From assembly GCA_037720595.1 (NCBI GenBank), contig JBBJLW010000017.1, forward strand, positions 1-64,000: a DNA stretch of 64,000 nucleotides, read 5' to 3'. The DNA comes from Gaiellasilicea sp037720595 (GTDB lineage Bacteria > Actinomycetota > Thermoleophilia > Gaiellales > Gaiellaceae). The position numbers and the translations under genes were made by a program. Of this stretch, positions 16,743-25,121 are shown piece by piece. Numbering within the stretch: the first letter of the stretch is position 1; every line of letters begins with the position of its first letter. The notes below the pieces were generated by a model that searched no databases, had not been told where the DNA came from, and saw only the letters and a program-made list of their open reading frames with translations.

Positions 16743-17420
16743 ATGCGCCTGCTCGTCGCCCGCTGCGAGGTCGTCTACACCGGCCGCCTCACCGCCGTCC
16801 TGCCCGAGTCCACGCGGCTGCTCCTGCTCAAGTCGGACGGGTCGGTGCTCGTGCATGCCGACAGTGGCGGCTACAAGCCGCTCAACTGGATGACGCCGCC
16901 GACCGTGATCGAGGAGGAGCCGGGGCTGATCGTCGTCCGCAAGCGGGCCGGCAAGACCGAAGATCGGCTCGAGATCCGGATCGCGGAGGTGCTTAGCGAC
17001 GTGCAGCACCCGATGGACGAGGTGGGCGGTCTCGCCAAGGACGGGGTCGAGCGCGACCTGCAGGAGGCACTCGCCGATCGACCAGACTGGCTCGAGGAGG
17101 AGTTGCGGCTCGTGAGCCGCGAGTGGTCGACGGAGGTCGGGCCGGTCGACCTGATGTGTCGCGACTGCGAGGACGGCTGGGTCGCGGTCGAAATCAAGCG
17201 GATCGCGACAATCGACGCCGTCGAGCAGTTGACGCGCTATCTCGGCTTCATCCGTAGCGACCCGGCGAAGGGGCGCTGCCGCGGGATCCTCGCGGCGCAG
17301 CGCTTCAAGCCGCAGGCGGTCACGCTCGCCGAGTCGCGCGGGATCCGCTGCGTCGAGCTCGACCTCGAGCTGCTGCGCGGGGAGCGAGAGCCCGAGCTGA
17401 CGCTCTTCCTGGCTAGCTAG
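16743..17420 (+). CDS. nucS: Endonuclease NucS (EndoMS), mismatch-specific
   Basis: A 225-residue protein matching actinobacterial NucS along its whole length. The N-terminal DNA-binding domain starts RLLVARCEVVYTGRL. The C-terminal RecB-like nuclease domain has the catalytic acidic residues in GPVDLMCRD and VAVEIKR and a QLTRYLGFI helix. In Actinobacteria NucS performs non-canonical mismatch repair in place of MutS/MutL by cutting both strands at mismatches. The C-terminus ends PELTLFLAS, resembling the clamp-binding tail of the family. The ATG at 16743 follows a short promoter-like interval containing a repeated motif. It stands alone and converges on the dehydrogenase pair. Confidence 0.93.
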   Translation: MRLLVARCEVVYTGRLTAVLPESTRLLLLKSDGSVLVHADSGGYKPLNWMTPPTVIEEEPGLIVVRKRAGKTEDRLEIRIAEVLSDVQHPMDEVGGLAKDGVERDLQEALADRPDWLEEELRLVSREWSTEVGPVDLMCRDCEDGWVAVEIKRIATIDAVEQLTRYLGFIRSDPAKGRCRGILAAQRFKPQAVTLAESRGIRCVELDLELLRGEREPELTLFLAS

Positions 17421-17427
17421 CTCGAAT

Positions 17428-17458
17428 CGGGCGTCACTAAGGTCAGCCGTGACGCCCG
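17428..17458. terminator. Bidirectional terminator-like hairpin
   Basis: A perfect 10-bp stem (CGGGCGTCAC at 17428-17437 with GTGACGCCCG at 17449-17458, 11-nt loop) sits right after nucS and before the convergent dehydrogenase stop. No clear T run is present on either side. Confidence 0.6.
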
Positions 17459-17509
17459 GCTAACGACGAGCAGCACTCGCCGCCGGCCTTCGATTTTGCG
17501 CCCTGAGAA

Positions 17510-18424
17510 CTAAGGAACGACCGCGGCCTTCAGGTAATCGCGCGGCGGATCGGCGAGGAGCGCTGCGACCCCCTCCAGACCGACGCGATGGGTGATCAGC
17601 CGTTCGAATGGACGGGCGCCGCTGGTGAGGAACGCAAGTGCGGCGCGGACATGGCGTGGCGCGTGATGGAAGGCGCCGCGTAACGTCAGCTCCTCGTAGT
17701 GCAACCGGAAGGTGTCGACCCTTAGCTCGCTGCCGCGCTCCCGCCCGCCGAAGAAGACGACCGTACCGGCTGAACGAACGAGCTCGAGCGCACGCCGCCA
17801 CGCTTCTTCGGTGCCCGCTGCCTCGATCACGATGTCCGCCGCCTCGCCGTCGCCGGCAACCGCTCCGAAGGACGGCGCGAGCTCTCGGCGCTCCGGCCTG
17901 CCGCCGACGAGCTCCGCTCGCCCGCCTGCGTCGGCGACGCAAGCACAGAGCATCAGGCCGATCGGACCGGCGCCGACGATCGCGACTCGATCGCCCGCTC
18001 GGATCCCAGCTCGCTCGACTCCGCGCAAACAGCATGCGAGCGGCTCGACCATCGCCGCCACCTCCGGCGCAAGTCCGGCCGGCACGGGAAGGAGATTGAC
18101 GCTCGCAATCCGCTCGGGCACGAGCAGGAACTCGGCGTAGGCGCCGTTCAGCAGCTGGAGCGGCTCGCTGCGGTCGTCGCCGGCGGCCGAGTTCGCCGCG
18201 ACGACCCGCCGTCCCGTGGCGACGTCGATCCCGCAGAACTCGTGCCCGAACGGGCTAGGGAGCGAGTCGAGGAGGAGCGGATGGCCGCGGCGGAACGTCT
18301 TCAGATCCGTGCCGTCAGTCAACGCAACCTCGATCTGCACCACGACGTCGCCCGGTTCTGGCTCCGGGCGGGCTACCTCTTCCAAGCGCAGATCGCCCGG
18401 CCCGTGGAACCACAGGGCTCTCAC
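17510..18424 (-). CDS. Zinc-type alcohol dehydrogenase (MDR family), lacking structural-zinc lobe
   Basis: A 304-residue medium-chain dehydrogenase. The GroES-like N-domain keeps FGHEFCG, and the Rossmann part starts at VAIVGAGPIGLMLC. Two usual features are absent. The catalytic-zinc Cys of the CG(I/L)CGSD motif is replaced (ALTDGTDLKTF), and the four-Cys structural-zinc loop is missing between VVAANSAAG and GAYAEF. It may therefore be a metal-poor or altered-specificity oxidoreductase acting on a polyol or sugar alcohol. GTG 18424 overlaps the stop of the preceding paralogue (GTGA), so the two are co-translated and could form a hetero-oligomer. Substrate unknown. Confidence 0.82.
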   Translation of the reverse strand: MRALWFHGPGDLRLEEVARPEPEPGDVVVQIEVALTDGTDLKTFRRGHPLLLDSLPSPFGHEFCGIDVATGRRVVAANSAAGDDRSEPLQLLNGAYAEFLLVPERIASVNLLPVPAGLAPEVAAMVEPLACCLRGVERAGIRAGDRVAIVGAGPIGLMLCACVADAGGRAELVGGRPERRELAPSFGAVAGDGEAADIVIEAAGTEEAWRRALELVRSAGTVVFFGGRERGSELRVDTFRLHYEELTLRGAFHHAPRHVRAALAFLTSGARPFERLITHRVGLEGVAALLADPPRDYLKAAVVP

Positions 18425-19248
18425 GGCGTGAAGACGACCTTCAGGGCGCGGCCGCTGCGATAGAGCTCGAGCCCTTCGGAAAAGCGCGCGAGCGGGAGGA
18501 CCGTCGGCTCGGGGAGATCGAGCTGCGGGAGCAGGGCCGCGGCTCGGCGCATCGCGGCCGGGGTGGCCGAACGAGAGCCGACGAGGGTGAGCTCGCGGCG
18601 GTAGACCTCGTCGAGCTCGATCGGCCCTGCGCTCGCGAAGACGAGCACGGTCCCGCCCGGCGCGACCGCCTCGAGCGGGGCGGCGGGTGCGCAGAGAACC
18701 AGCGCGTCGACCGGTCTGTCGGGGGTCCGGCCATCGCGCTCCGGGCGGACGTCGCTCGCGAAGACCGTGTCGCCGCGCCGGCGGAGAACCTCGGCGAAGA
18801 GCCGTCCGACAAAGCCCTGGCCGACGACGAGCACGCGTCCGTGCGGCACGCGCTCAGCACCGCGAAGGACGCACGCAAGCGGCTCGACGTAGGTTCCGGA
18901 CGCGTCGTCGATCTCGTCCGGAAGCGCGATGCCCTCGACCACGGCTACCGCCTCGGCAAAGCCGCCGGGAACGATTGTCGGCTCGGAAAACGTCTCGCAG
19001 GTCGACTCGTGCCCCGTCTCGCAGCGCGAGCAGACGCCGCAGGGACGATGGTGGATCAGCGCGAGCCTCGTTCCGTCCTCGCGTCGCGCGACGACCTCGT
19101 GCCCGAGCACCGTTCCGGCGGGGGCAGCGCCGAGCTTCTCCACGTCAGAGCCGCAGAGTCCGCACGCGAGCACGCGCAGCGCCGACGCGGGGGCGGGCAC
19201 CTCCGCGATCCGTGTCTGTCCGTGTCCGTCGAGCACGACTGCGCGCAC
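18421..19248 (-). CDS. Zinc-type alcohol dehydrogenase (MDR family), short form
   Basis: A 275-residue MDR protein, shorter than the usual ~340. The catalytic-zinc site is intact: GLCGSDVEKLG and LGHEVVAR. The structural-zinc Cys cluster is present as CGVCSRCETGHESTC near residues 70-84. The Rossmann domain is cut down but keeps VLVVGQGFVGRL. It should oxidise an alcohol or polyol with NAD(P). It precedes and overlaps the gene at 17510-18424, which lacks exactly the zinc features kept here; a paired arrangement is likely. The GTG at 19248 is used. The divergent MFS transporter starts 31 bases away. Confidence 0.83.
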   Translation of the reverse strand: MRAVVLDGHGQTRIAEVPAPASALRVLACGLCGSDVEKLGAAPAGTVLGHEVVARREDGTRLALIHHRPCGVCSRCETGHESTCETFSEPTIVPGGFAEAVAVVEGIALPDEIDDASGTYVEPLACVLRGAERVPHGRVLVVGQGFVGRLFAEVLRRRGDTVFASDVRPERDGRTPDRPVDALVLCAPAAPLEAVAPGGTVLVFASAGPIELDEVYRRELTLVGSRSATPAAMRRAAALLPQLDLPEPTVLPLARFSEGLELYRSGRALKVVFTP

Positions 19249-19279
19249 GGACGCATCGTATGAATAGCGTTGCCCTCCG

Positions 19280-20524
19280 ATGAGACGGCGACTTCCACCT
19301 GTGCTCCACGAGCGCGACTACGCCCGGCTGCTCGGGTCGTCGATCGCCTACGGGTTCGGGCGGGAAATGGTGTTCGTCGCGGTCGGCTGGCAGGTCTACG
19401 ACATCTCCCGGAACCCCTTCCACCTCGGTCTGATCGGCCTGGCGGAGTTCCTGCCGCTGCTGCTCCTCGCACTGCCGGCGGGCGCGATTGCCGATCGATT
19501 CTCGCGCAAGCTCGTCTACATCGTCTCGCTCGTCTTGGACGCGGCGATCACAGCGGGCCTGCTTCTCGTCAGCCTCTCCGGCGCTGCTTCGCTCTGGCCA
19601 TTCCTCGCACTCTCCTTCGCGAGCGGCTGCTCGGCCGCGCTCGGGAATCCGGCGATCCGGTCGATGTGGCCGAGCCTCGTCCCGCTGCCGTTACTCACGA
19701 GCGCGCTTGCATTGCGCTCGACCGTGTTCCAGGCGACCGTCGTGACCGGGCCGGCGCTCGGCGGGCTGCTCTTCGCGATCAAGCCCGAGCTCGTCTATGG
19801 GACCGCGATCGTGCTCATGTTCGCGGCGGCGGTGATGACGGCGCCGATCCGGGCGCGAACCGTGGAGTTGGCCCCGCCTGCGATCGTCGGCACGAGGCTC
19901 GGCTCGTTGCTCGCCGGGCTGCGCTTCGTGCGGCGGACGCCGGTTCTGCTCGGCGCGATCTCGCTCGATCTCGTCGCGGTCCTCTTCGGTGGTGCGGTCG
20001 CCCTGCTGCCGCTCTTTGCACGCGACATCCTCGACGTGGGACCCGTCGGCCTCGGGGTACTGCGAAGCGCGCCGGCCGTGGGCGCACTCTTCGCGGGGAT
20101 CATGCTCACGCGGCGGCCACTCGGAGGTACGGCCGGCCGGAAGCTCCTCGTGGTCGTCGCGCTCTTCGGCGCGAGCATGGTCGTGTTCGGGCTCTCGCGC
20201 TCGTTCCCGCTCTCGTTTGCGGCGCTGGCGGTGAGCGGGTTCGTCGACATGATCAGCATGAACATCCGCTCGGTGATCGCGGCACTCGCGACACCCGACG
20301 CGCTCCGCGGCCGCGTCAACGCCGTCGAAGGCGTCTTCATCAGCGCCTCGAACGAACTCGGCGCCTTCGAGTCGGGCGCCGCTGCCGCACTCGTCGGGGC
20401 AGTGCCTGCCGTCGTCGTCGGAGGAGCGCTCACGATCCTGGCGGCCCTGCTCTGGCCGCGTCTCTTCCCGGAGATAGCCCGCATCGACCGGCTCGAGTCG
20501 CTGCACCCGGCGGGCGGGACGTGA
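19280..20524 (+). CDS. MFS transporter (MFS_3 / EntS-like exporter)
   Basis: A 414-residue, 12-helix major facilitator. YGFGREMVFVAVGWQVYDIS is the typical first-helix region and GAIADRFSRK is the conserved loop 2-3 motif (G-x3-D-R-x2-R). The second half repeats the pattern at AGRK. The closest type from memory is the enterobactin-exporter/macrolide-efflux branch, which pumps small organic molecules out with proton exchange. No adjacent biosynthetic cluster or TetR regulator identifies the substrate. It is divergent from the dehydrogenase pair with a 31-bp gap. The stop lies 30 bp before tRNA-Ala. Confidence 0.87.
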   Translation: MRRRLPPVLHERDYARLLGSSIAYGFGREMVFVAVGWQVYDISRNPFHLGLIGLAEFLPLLLLALPAGAIADRFSRKLVYIVSLVLDAAITAGLLLVSLSGAASLWPFLALSFASGCSAALGNPAIRSMWPSLVPLPLLTSALALRSTVFQATVVTGPALGGLLFAIKPELVYGTAIVLMFAAAVMTAPIRARTVELAPPAIVGTRLGSLLAGLRFVRRTPVLLGAISLDLVAVLFGGAVALLPLFARDILDVGPVGLGVLRSAPAVGALFAGIMLTRRPLGGTAGRKLLVVVALFGASMVVFGLSRSFPLSFAALAVSGFVDMISMNIRSVIAALATPDALRGRVNAVEGVFISASNELGAFESGAAAALVGAVPAVVVGGALTILAALLWPRLFPEIARIDRLESLHPAGGT

Positions 20525-20554
20525 CGCCCGCAGCTCGCTACAATCTGCGATCGC

Positions 20555-20627
20555 GGGGCTATAGCTCAGCTGGGAGAGCGCCTGGTTCGCAATCAGGAGG
20601 TCGGCGGTTCGAGCCCGCCTAGCTCCA
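20555..20627 (+). tRNA. tRNA-Ala (anticodon CGC)
   Basis: A 73-nt cloverleaf. The acceptor arms GGGGCTA and TAGCTCC pair with one G-T. The D-arm is GCTC...GAGC, the anticodon stem CCTGG/TCAGG encloses the loop TTCGCAA (anticodon CGC, reading GCG), and the T-arm is GGCGG TTCGAGC CCGCC. The discriminator base is A and no CCA is encoded, so CCA must be added enzymatically. GCG is an abundant codon in the surrounding genes. Confidence 0.95.
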
Positions 20628-20636
20628 TCGTTTGCA

Positions 20637-20671
20637 GCAGTTGGGGATCGGTAGAAGAGACCCCCAACTGC
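20637..20671. terminator. Stem-loop after tRNA-Ala
   Basis: A perfect 10-bp stem (GCAGTTGGGG at 20637-20646, CCCCAACTGC at 20662-20671) with a 15-nt loop starts ten bases after the tRNA. It is a plausible tRNA terminator, but no U tract follows on the plus strand. Confidence 0.5.
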
Positions 20672-20699
20672 GCGGAACGGTGAGCCTGAAACGGCCGAT

Positions 20700-21070
20700 T
20701 CCGCGGCCCACCCGTGCCTCTGGCCGGCCGGTTTTCTTCGGCGTCGCCCTCGAGCGGGCGTCTCGCCGGGAACGCAGGGAACTTCGGCGCTGGGACGATC
20801 TCGAGCTGCTGGGACGATCTCGAGCTACGCGATCGCCGCCGACGGCAGGATCGCGTTGCTCGCGTCGATCGCGACGACGACGCCCTTGGGTCAGCTCGAT
20901 TTGCGACGCCGACCGGGGCGAGAACGGGCGCTACCTCTACGCGATCGACATCACCTCGCGGCTGGGGCACGGGTGGGCGATCGAGAAGGACGGCTCTCTC
21001 ACGCCGATCGGGGCGTTCCCCGGTCTGCCGGGCATGCCGGTCTGGCGGCGAGCTGGACCGAGGACTGCGG
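20700..21070 (+). pseudogene. Decayed beta-propeller (lactonase-like) gene fragment
   Basis: Three reading frames in succession encode pieces that read together like the end of a seven-bladed propeller protein of the lactonase/muconate-cyclase type. They are GNFGAGTISS, then YAIAADGRIALLAS and TTTPLG, then GRYLYAIDI, IEKDGSLTPIGAFPGLPG and finally AGLAAS. The first break is an exact 19-bp tandem duplication at 20789-20826; removing one copy restores TISSYAIAADGR. At least one further indel separates TTTPLG from GRYLYAID, and another lies before AGLAAS. No intact start or full-length upstream part is present. It fills most of the 528-bp gap between tRNA-Ala and the aminotransferase; the rest shows only the stem-loop. 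Confidence 0.72.
20789..20826. repeat. Exact 19-bp tandem duplication
   Basis: GCTGGGACGATCTCGAGCT occurs twice in direct succession (20789-20807 and 20808-20826). Because 19 is not a multiple of three, it shifts the frame of the propeller pseudogene. Confidence 0.95.
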
Positions 21071-21155
21071 CTGGGGCAGCCGCCTCGGCCCGTCCACCCA
21101 TTTGTCAGGAAACGTTAATGCTTGCACCCCAACCCAGCCGGAAACCTGTGCGGAC

Positions 21156-22304
21156 GTGACGGCGACCTCTCTGCACAGTGTCCAGGGGCTCAAGCTCGAG
21201 CGATTCTTCGCGGAGCTCGGAGAGAGGGCCGAGCACCTCCTCTGCACCTCGGACATCGAGCCCTATCGGTTGCACGACCTGCTCGAGCTGGCCGACCACG
21301 AGCTACGGGCGAGATGGGATCGGCTCGCCCTGGGCTACACCGATCCGGGTGGGATGCCCGCGCTCCGCGAGGAGATCGCCGGCATGTACACGGGGATCGA
21401 CGCCGACGAGGTGGTCACGTTCGCCGGCGCCGACGAGGCGATCTTCCTCGCGCTGAACGCGATCCTGCGGCCGGGCGACCACGCTGTCGTCACCTGGCCC
21501 GCCTACCAGTCGCTGCACGAGGTTGCCTCCGCGGCCGGAGCCGAAGTCACTCTCCTCCCGCTCGACCCCGACGGCTGGGAGCTCGACATCGAGGAGCTGC
21601 GTCGGGCCGTCCGCCCGACGACGCGCGTCGTAATCGTCAACTTCCCGCACAACCCGACCGGGGCGCTACCCAGCCGAGAGACGCTCGACGCCGTCGAGGC
21701 GATCGCGGCCGAGGCGGACGCGCATCTCTTCTCGGACGAGGTCTACCGGCATCTCGAGTACGAACCGATCGACCTGCTTCCCGCCGCGGCCGAGTACGGC
21801 GGCCTCGCCGTCAGCGTGGGCGTGATGTCGAAGTCGTTCGGCCTCGCCGGACTCCGGATCGGCTGGCTCGCGACCAAGGATCGCGACCTGCTGCAGCGGA
21901 TCTCGATCTACAAGGAGTACCTCTCCTCGTGCAACAGCGCTCCGAGCGAGCTGCTCGCGCTAATCGCGCTGCGTGCCCGCGACACTGTTCTCGCACGGAG
22001 CGGCCGGCTGCTCGCGGAGAACCTCGCGCTCCTCGACGCTTTCTTCGCCGAATGGGAAGGCGTTTTCGAGTGGATCCGACCGCGGGCGGGTTGCGTCGGC
22101 TTTCCGCGGCTCGATTCAGCTTTGCCTGTTGACGAGCTTGCGATCCGGCTTGTCGAGCAGGAGGGCGTTCTCCTCGTCCCCGGCTCCGTCTACGACTACC
22201 CGGGCAACCACTTCCGGCTCGGCTTCGGACGGGCCGACCTCCCGGTCGCACTCGCGGGCCTCGAGCGATTCGCCCAGCGCGAGCTCGCGAGGCACGTCGC
22301 GTGA
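21156..22304 (+). CDS. PLP-dependent aminotransferase, class I/II
   Basis: A 382-residue fold-type I aminotransferase. The conserved NFPHNPTGALPS block binds the cofactor phosphate side, and FSDEVYRHLEY holds the PLP-ring Asp and Tyr. SKSFGLAGLRIGW contains the Schiff-base Lys and the conserved Arg motif, and FRLGFGR near the end is the substrate-carboxylate Arg region. It transfers an amino group between an amino acid and a keto acid. The GTG at 21156 is chosen because upstream in-frame sequence belongs to the propeller pseudogene. It starts a run of seven genes joined by 4-base overlaps or tiny gaps. Exact substrate unknown. Confidence 0.88.
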   Translation: MTATSLHSVQGLKLERFFAELGERAEHLLCTSDIEPYRLHDLLELADHELRARWDRLALGYTDPGGMPALREEIAGMYTGIDADEVVTFAGADEAIFLALNAILRPGDHAVVTWPAYQSLHEVASAAGAEVTLLPLDPDGWELDIEELRRAVRPTTRVVIVNFPHNPTGALPSRETLDAVEAIAAEADAHLFSDEVYRHLEYEPIDLLPAAAEYGGLAVSVGVMSKSFGLAGLRIGWLATKDRDLLQRISIYKEYLSSCNSAPSELLALIALRARDTVLARSGRLLAENLALLDAFFAEWEGVFEWIRPRAGCVGFPRLDSALPVDELAIRLVEQEGVLLVPGSVYDYPGNHFRLGFGRADLPVALAGLERFAQRELARHVA

Positions 22305-22942
22305 TCGACGTGATCCTGCCCGTGCTGAACGAGGCCGAGGCGCTGCCGTGGGTGCTCGGCCGGATGCCCGACGGCTACGCGCCGCTCGTCGTCGATAACG
22401 GCTCCACCGACGGCTCGGGCGCGCTGGCTGCCGAGCTCGGAGCGCGCGTCGTCATGGAGTCGCGTCCCGGCTTCGGAGCTGCCTGCTTCGCCGGGCTCGA
22501 GGCGGCGAGCGCGGAGATCGTCTGCTTCATGGACTGCGACAGCTCCCTCGATCCTCGCGCGTTGCCGTCGGTCACTGCTGCCGTGCTCGCCGGACGCGCC
22601 GATCTCGTGCTCGGGGAACGCCGTCCGCGTGCAGGCGCCTGGCCCGCGCACGCGCGTGCCCTGAACAAGCTGCTCGCGCTCGAGCTGCGCCGCCGGACGG
22701 GTTTGAAGCTCCGCGATCTCGGGCCGATGCGAGCGGCGCGTCGCGAATCGCTGCTCGCCCTCGGGATCGCGGATCGCCGCTTCGGCTGGCCGCTAGAGAT
22801 GGTGCTACGCGCTCACCGGGAGGGCTGGCAGATCGACGAGGTTCCGGTGGAGTATCTCGCTCGCTCAGGGCGCTCGAAGGTGACGGGAACCGTCCGCGGC
22901 ACCCTCCGGACGGCTGCCGACATGGGGCGGCTGCTCCGATGA
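22301..22942 (+). CDS. Glycosyltransferase family 2 (DPM1/TIGR04283-like)
   Basis: A 213-residue soluble GT-A enzyme: VILPVLNEAEALPWVL opens the fold, DNGSTDGSG follows and CFMDCDSSLDP carries the metal-binding acidic residues. The C-terminal VPVEYLARSGRSKVTGT is the block seen in dolichyl-/polyprenyl-phosphate sugar synthases. Such enzymes load a sugar onto a polyprenyl phosphate for later use outside the cell. GTG 22301 overlaps the aminotransferase stop (GTGA). It is followed by a DUF2064 protein, a frequent partner of this GT2 type, and three genes later by a GT-C enzyme that could use the lipid-linked sugar. Confidence 0.87.
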   Translation: MIDVILPVLNEAEALPWVLGRMPDGYAPLVVDNGSTDGSGALAAELGARVVMESRPGFGAACFAGLEAASAEIVCFMDCDSSLDPRALPSVTAAVLAGRADLVLGERRPRAGAWPAHARALNKLLALELRRRTGLKLRDLGPMRAARRESLLALGIADRRFGWPLEMVLRAHREGWQIDEVPVEYLARSGRSKVTGTVRGTLRTAADMGRLLR

Positions 22943-23589
22943 GCACCTGCCTGACGATCGCGGCGAAGGCGCCGCGTCCTGGACAGGTGAAGACGCGGCT
23001 CGCCGCTGCCGTCGGAGACGTGGCGGCGGCGGAGCTCTACGGCGCATTCCTGCTCGACCTAGCGGCGCGATTTCCCGACGCGGCCTGGTTCGTCACCCCG
23101 CTCGCTGAGTGGGAGAAAGCACCGAACTCTTACCTGGGTCGTTCGGCGCGGTTGCTGGCGCAGCCGACCGGCGACTGGACGGAACGGCAGCGCGCGTTCT
23201 TCCGCGGCGCCGCGGCGCGCGGCGAGGAGCGGAGCGTTCTGGTCGCCTCCGACTCGCCCCAGCTTCGGGACGAGGTCGTCGCCGAGGCCTTCGCGCTGCT
23301 CGACCGGCACGAGCTCGTCCTGGGCCCGGTCACCGACGGCGGCTACTACCTGATCGGGATGCGCGGCTGGCACGACGTTCTCGCCGGAATTGAGATGAGC
23401 ACGTCCTCGGTGCTGGCCGACCTCGTAAGCGGGGCATGCGCGCAGGGCTTGCGCGTCGCCCTCGTCGAGCCGACGTACGACGTCGACGAGGTTGCGGATC
23501 TCGAGTTGCTGGCGCTGGACGCGGCGGTGCGAGACGACCTTCCCGCCACGCGCGCCGCTCTCGCCACCCTCGGAAAGGTGGCGGCATGA
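22939..23589 (+). CDS. DUF2064 / TIGR04282-type nucleotidyl- or glycosyl-transferase
   Basis: A 216-residue protein with a GT-A/MobA-like fold. It begins LTIAAKAPRPGQVKTRLAAAVG, the hallmark N-terminus of DUF2064 proteins with the Lys-Thr-Arg that binds a nucleotide. Then come SVLVASDSPQL and LGPVTDGGYYLIGM. Members are sometimes labelled arsenosugar-pathway transferases, but most have unknown substrates. The ATG overlaps the GT2 stop (ATGA). The pairing with that GT2 suggests consecutive steps in making or transferring an activated sugar. Confidence 0.86.
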   Translation: MSTCLTIAAKAPRPGQVKTRLAAAVGDVAAAELYGAFLLDLAARFPDAAWFVTPLAEWEKAPNSYLGRSARLLAQPTGDWTERQRAFFRGAAARGEERSVLVASDSPQLRDEVVAEAFALLDRHELVLGPVTDGGYYLIGMRGWHDVLAGIEMSTSSVLADLVSGACAQGLRVALVEPTYDVDEVADLELLALDAAVRDDLPATRAALATLGKVAA

Positions 23590-25121
23590 GGCTCCGTGGA
23601 ATCGCGACCGGCGCGATCGCCGGCATCCTGGCGATGCTCGTCTTCGCGCTCGCCGCGCTCCTCCTCCGCTCGCTGGGCGTGCCGCTGCTGCTCGAGCTCG
23701 TCTCCGACCGGTTCCTGCCGCTTCTTCCGGTCGAGACCTTTCTCAAGCTCGTCAGCGCGATGGGCGGTTTCGTCGCCGGAAAGAAAATCGGCTTCTTCGC
23801 CTTCTTCCTCAGCCTGATCGGGATCGGGGCCGCGCTCGGGGCGGCCTATGGACTCGCGGCGACGCGCTTCCGGCCCGGCCGGCTCGCGCTCGGGCTCGTC
23901 GGCGGCGCAGTCGGCACGTGGTTGCTCATGGTCGCCGTTCTCTATCCCTCCCTCGACTCGAACTACCGCGGCCTTTCGCCCGGACGCGCCACCGTCGTGA
24001 CCGCCGTCAGCCTGCTCGTCCTGCTCGGCCTTGTCGCCGGCTCGCTCGCATTCTTCCACCGTCTCGCCGCCGCGCCGCGCGCGAACGAACCCGGCGCCGA
24101 CGACGGCCCACTCCTGCGCCGCGGCCCGGTCGTGCTCGGCCTCGCCGGCGGCGCGCTCGCGCTCGCCTCCGGCGGGCTCGTGAAGAGGCTCTACGATCGC
24201 TCCGCGATTCCCTACGACGGCTTCGAGACCCGCGGGGCGAAGCTCGATCCGATCACCCCGAACGAGCGCTGGTACGTCGTCACGAAGAACTTCATCGATC
24301 CTCGCGTCGAGCGCTCGCTCTGGCGCTTTCAGGTGACAGGGCTCGTCGAGAGCGAGAGCTCCATCTCGTTCGAGGAGCTGGAGTCGATGACCTCCGTCGA
24401 GCAGGTGACGACGCTCGAGTGCATCTCGAACGGGATCGGCGCCGGGCTGATCTCGAACGCGGTCTGGCGCGGAGTCCCGTTGGCCCGGCTGCTCGAGGCC
24501 GCAGGCGTCAAGAGCGGCGCAACCCATCTCTTCGCGCGAGGGAGCGACGGCTACGGCCACGGCCTGACGCTCCAAAAGGGGATGGAGGAGACGACCCTCG
24601 TCGTCTACCGGATGAACGGCGATCCGCTTCCCGATCGGCACGGCTTCCCGGCGCGGCTGATCGTCCCCGGAGGCTACGGCGAGATGAGCGTCAAGTGGCT
24701 CGACCGAGTCGAGGTGCTCGACGAGGCCGAGCAGGGGCTCTACGAGAGCCAGGGTTGGCGGGCCGAGCGCGTGCACACGATGTCGCGGATCGACCGCCCG
24801 CTCGGGAGGCGGAAGCTGAGGGCGGGCCGGCCCGTCGCAGTGAACGGCGTCGCCTTCGCCGGCGATCGCGGCATCGACCGCGTCGAGCTGAGCACGGACG
24901 GGGGGCGGAGCTGGCGCGAGGTCGGCCTCGACTACCGTGCCTCGAAGCTGACCTGGGCGCTCTGGAGCGACGAGTGGACGCCCGGGCGCGCAGGCAGGCA
25001 CGAGCTCGTCGTCCGCGCGACCGACGGCGACGGCAACCCGCAGGAATCGAAGAAGGAGCCGATCGACCCTGATGGAGCGAGCGGCTACCACCGGATCAAA
25101 GTCGAGGTCCGCGAGGCGTGA
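23586..25121 (+). CDS. Membrane-anchored molybdopterin oxidoreductase (sulfite-oxidase family)
   Basis: A 511-residue protein. Residues 1-195 contain about five membrane helices. After ~210 comes the sulfite-oxidase molybdopterin domain: NERWYVVTKNF, then VTTLECISNG, where Cys ~279 would bind molybdenum, and MEETTLVVYRMNGDPLP. The C-terminal ~110 residues are the Ig-like dimerisation domain (VELSTDGGRSW). It probably oxidises or reduces a small substrate outside the cytoplasm, passing electrons to the membrane part. The ATG overlaps the previous stop (ATGA). No molybdenum-cofactor genes are adjacent. Whether the substrate is sulfite, a sulfoxide or something else cannot be told. Confidence 0.88.
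   Translation: MRLRGIATGAIAGILAMLVFALAALLLRSLGVPLLLELVSDRFLPLLPVETFLKLVSAMGGFVAGKKIGFFAFFLSLIGIGAALGAAYGLAATRFRPGRLALGLVGGAVGTWLLMVAVLYPSLDSNYRGLSPGRATVVTAVSLLVLLGLVAGSLAFFHRLAAAPRANEPGADDGPLLRRGPVVLGLAGGALALASGGLVKRLYDRSAIPYDGFETRGAKLDPITPNERWYVVTKNFIDPRVERSLWRFQVTGLVESESSISFEELESMTSVEQVTTLECISNGIGAGLISNAVWRGVPLARLLEAAGVKSGATHLFARGSDGYGHGLTLQKGMEETTLVVYRMNGDPLPDRHGFPARLIVPGGYGEMSVKWLDRVEVLDEAEQGLYESQGWRAERVHTMSRIDRPLGRRKLRAGRPVAVNGVAFAGDRGIDRVELSTDGGRSWREVGLDYRASKLTWALWSDEWTPGRAGRHELVVRATDGDGNPQESKKEPIDPDGASGYHRIKVEVREA

Noticed and set aside
20593..20970. Minus-strand ORF over the tRNA and pseudogene (ending LGGLEPPTS)
   Set aside because: The end of the frame is simply the antisense of tRNA-Ala, a well-known false call; the rest is antisense to the propeller fragment.
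20555..21155. Integrated element at the tRNA-Ala 3' end
   Set aside because: No integrase, no duplicated tRNA 3' end and no foreign-looking genes are present; the gap holds only a stem-loop and a decayed housekeeping-like gene.
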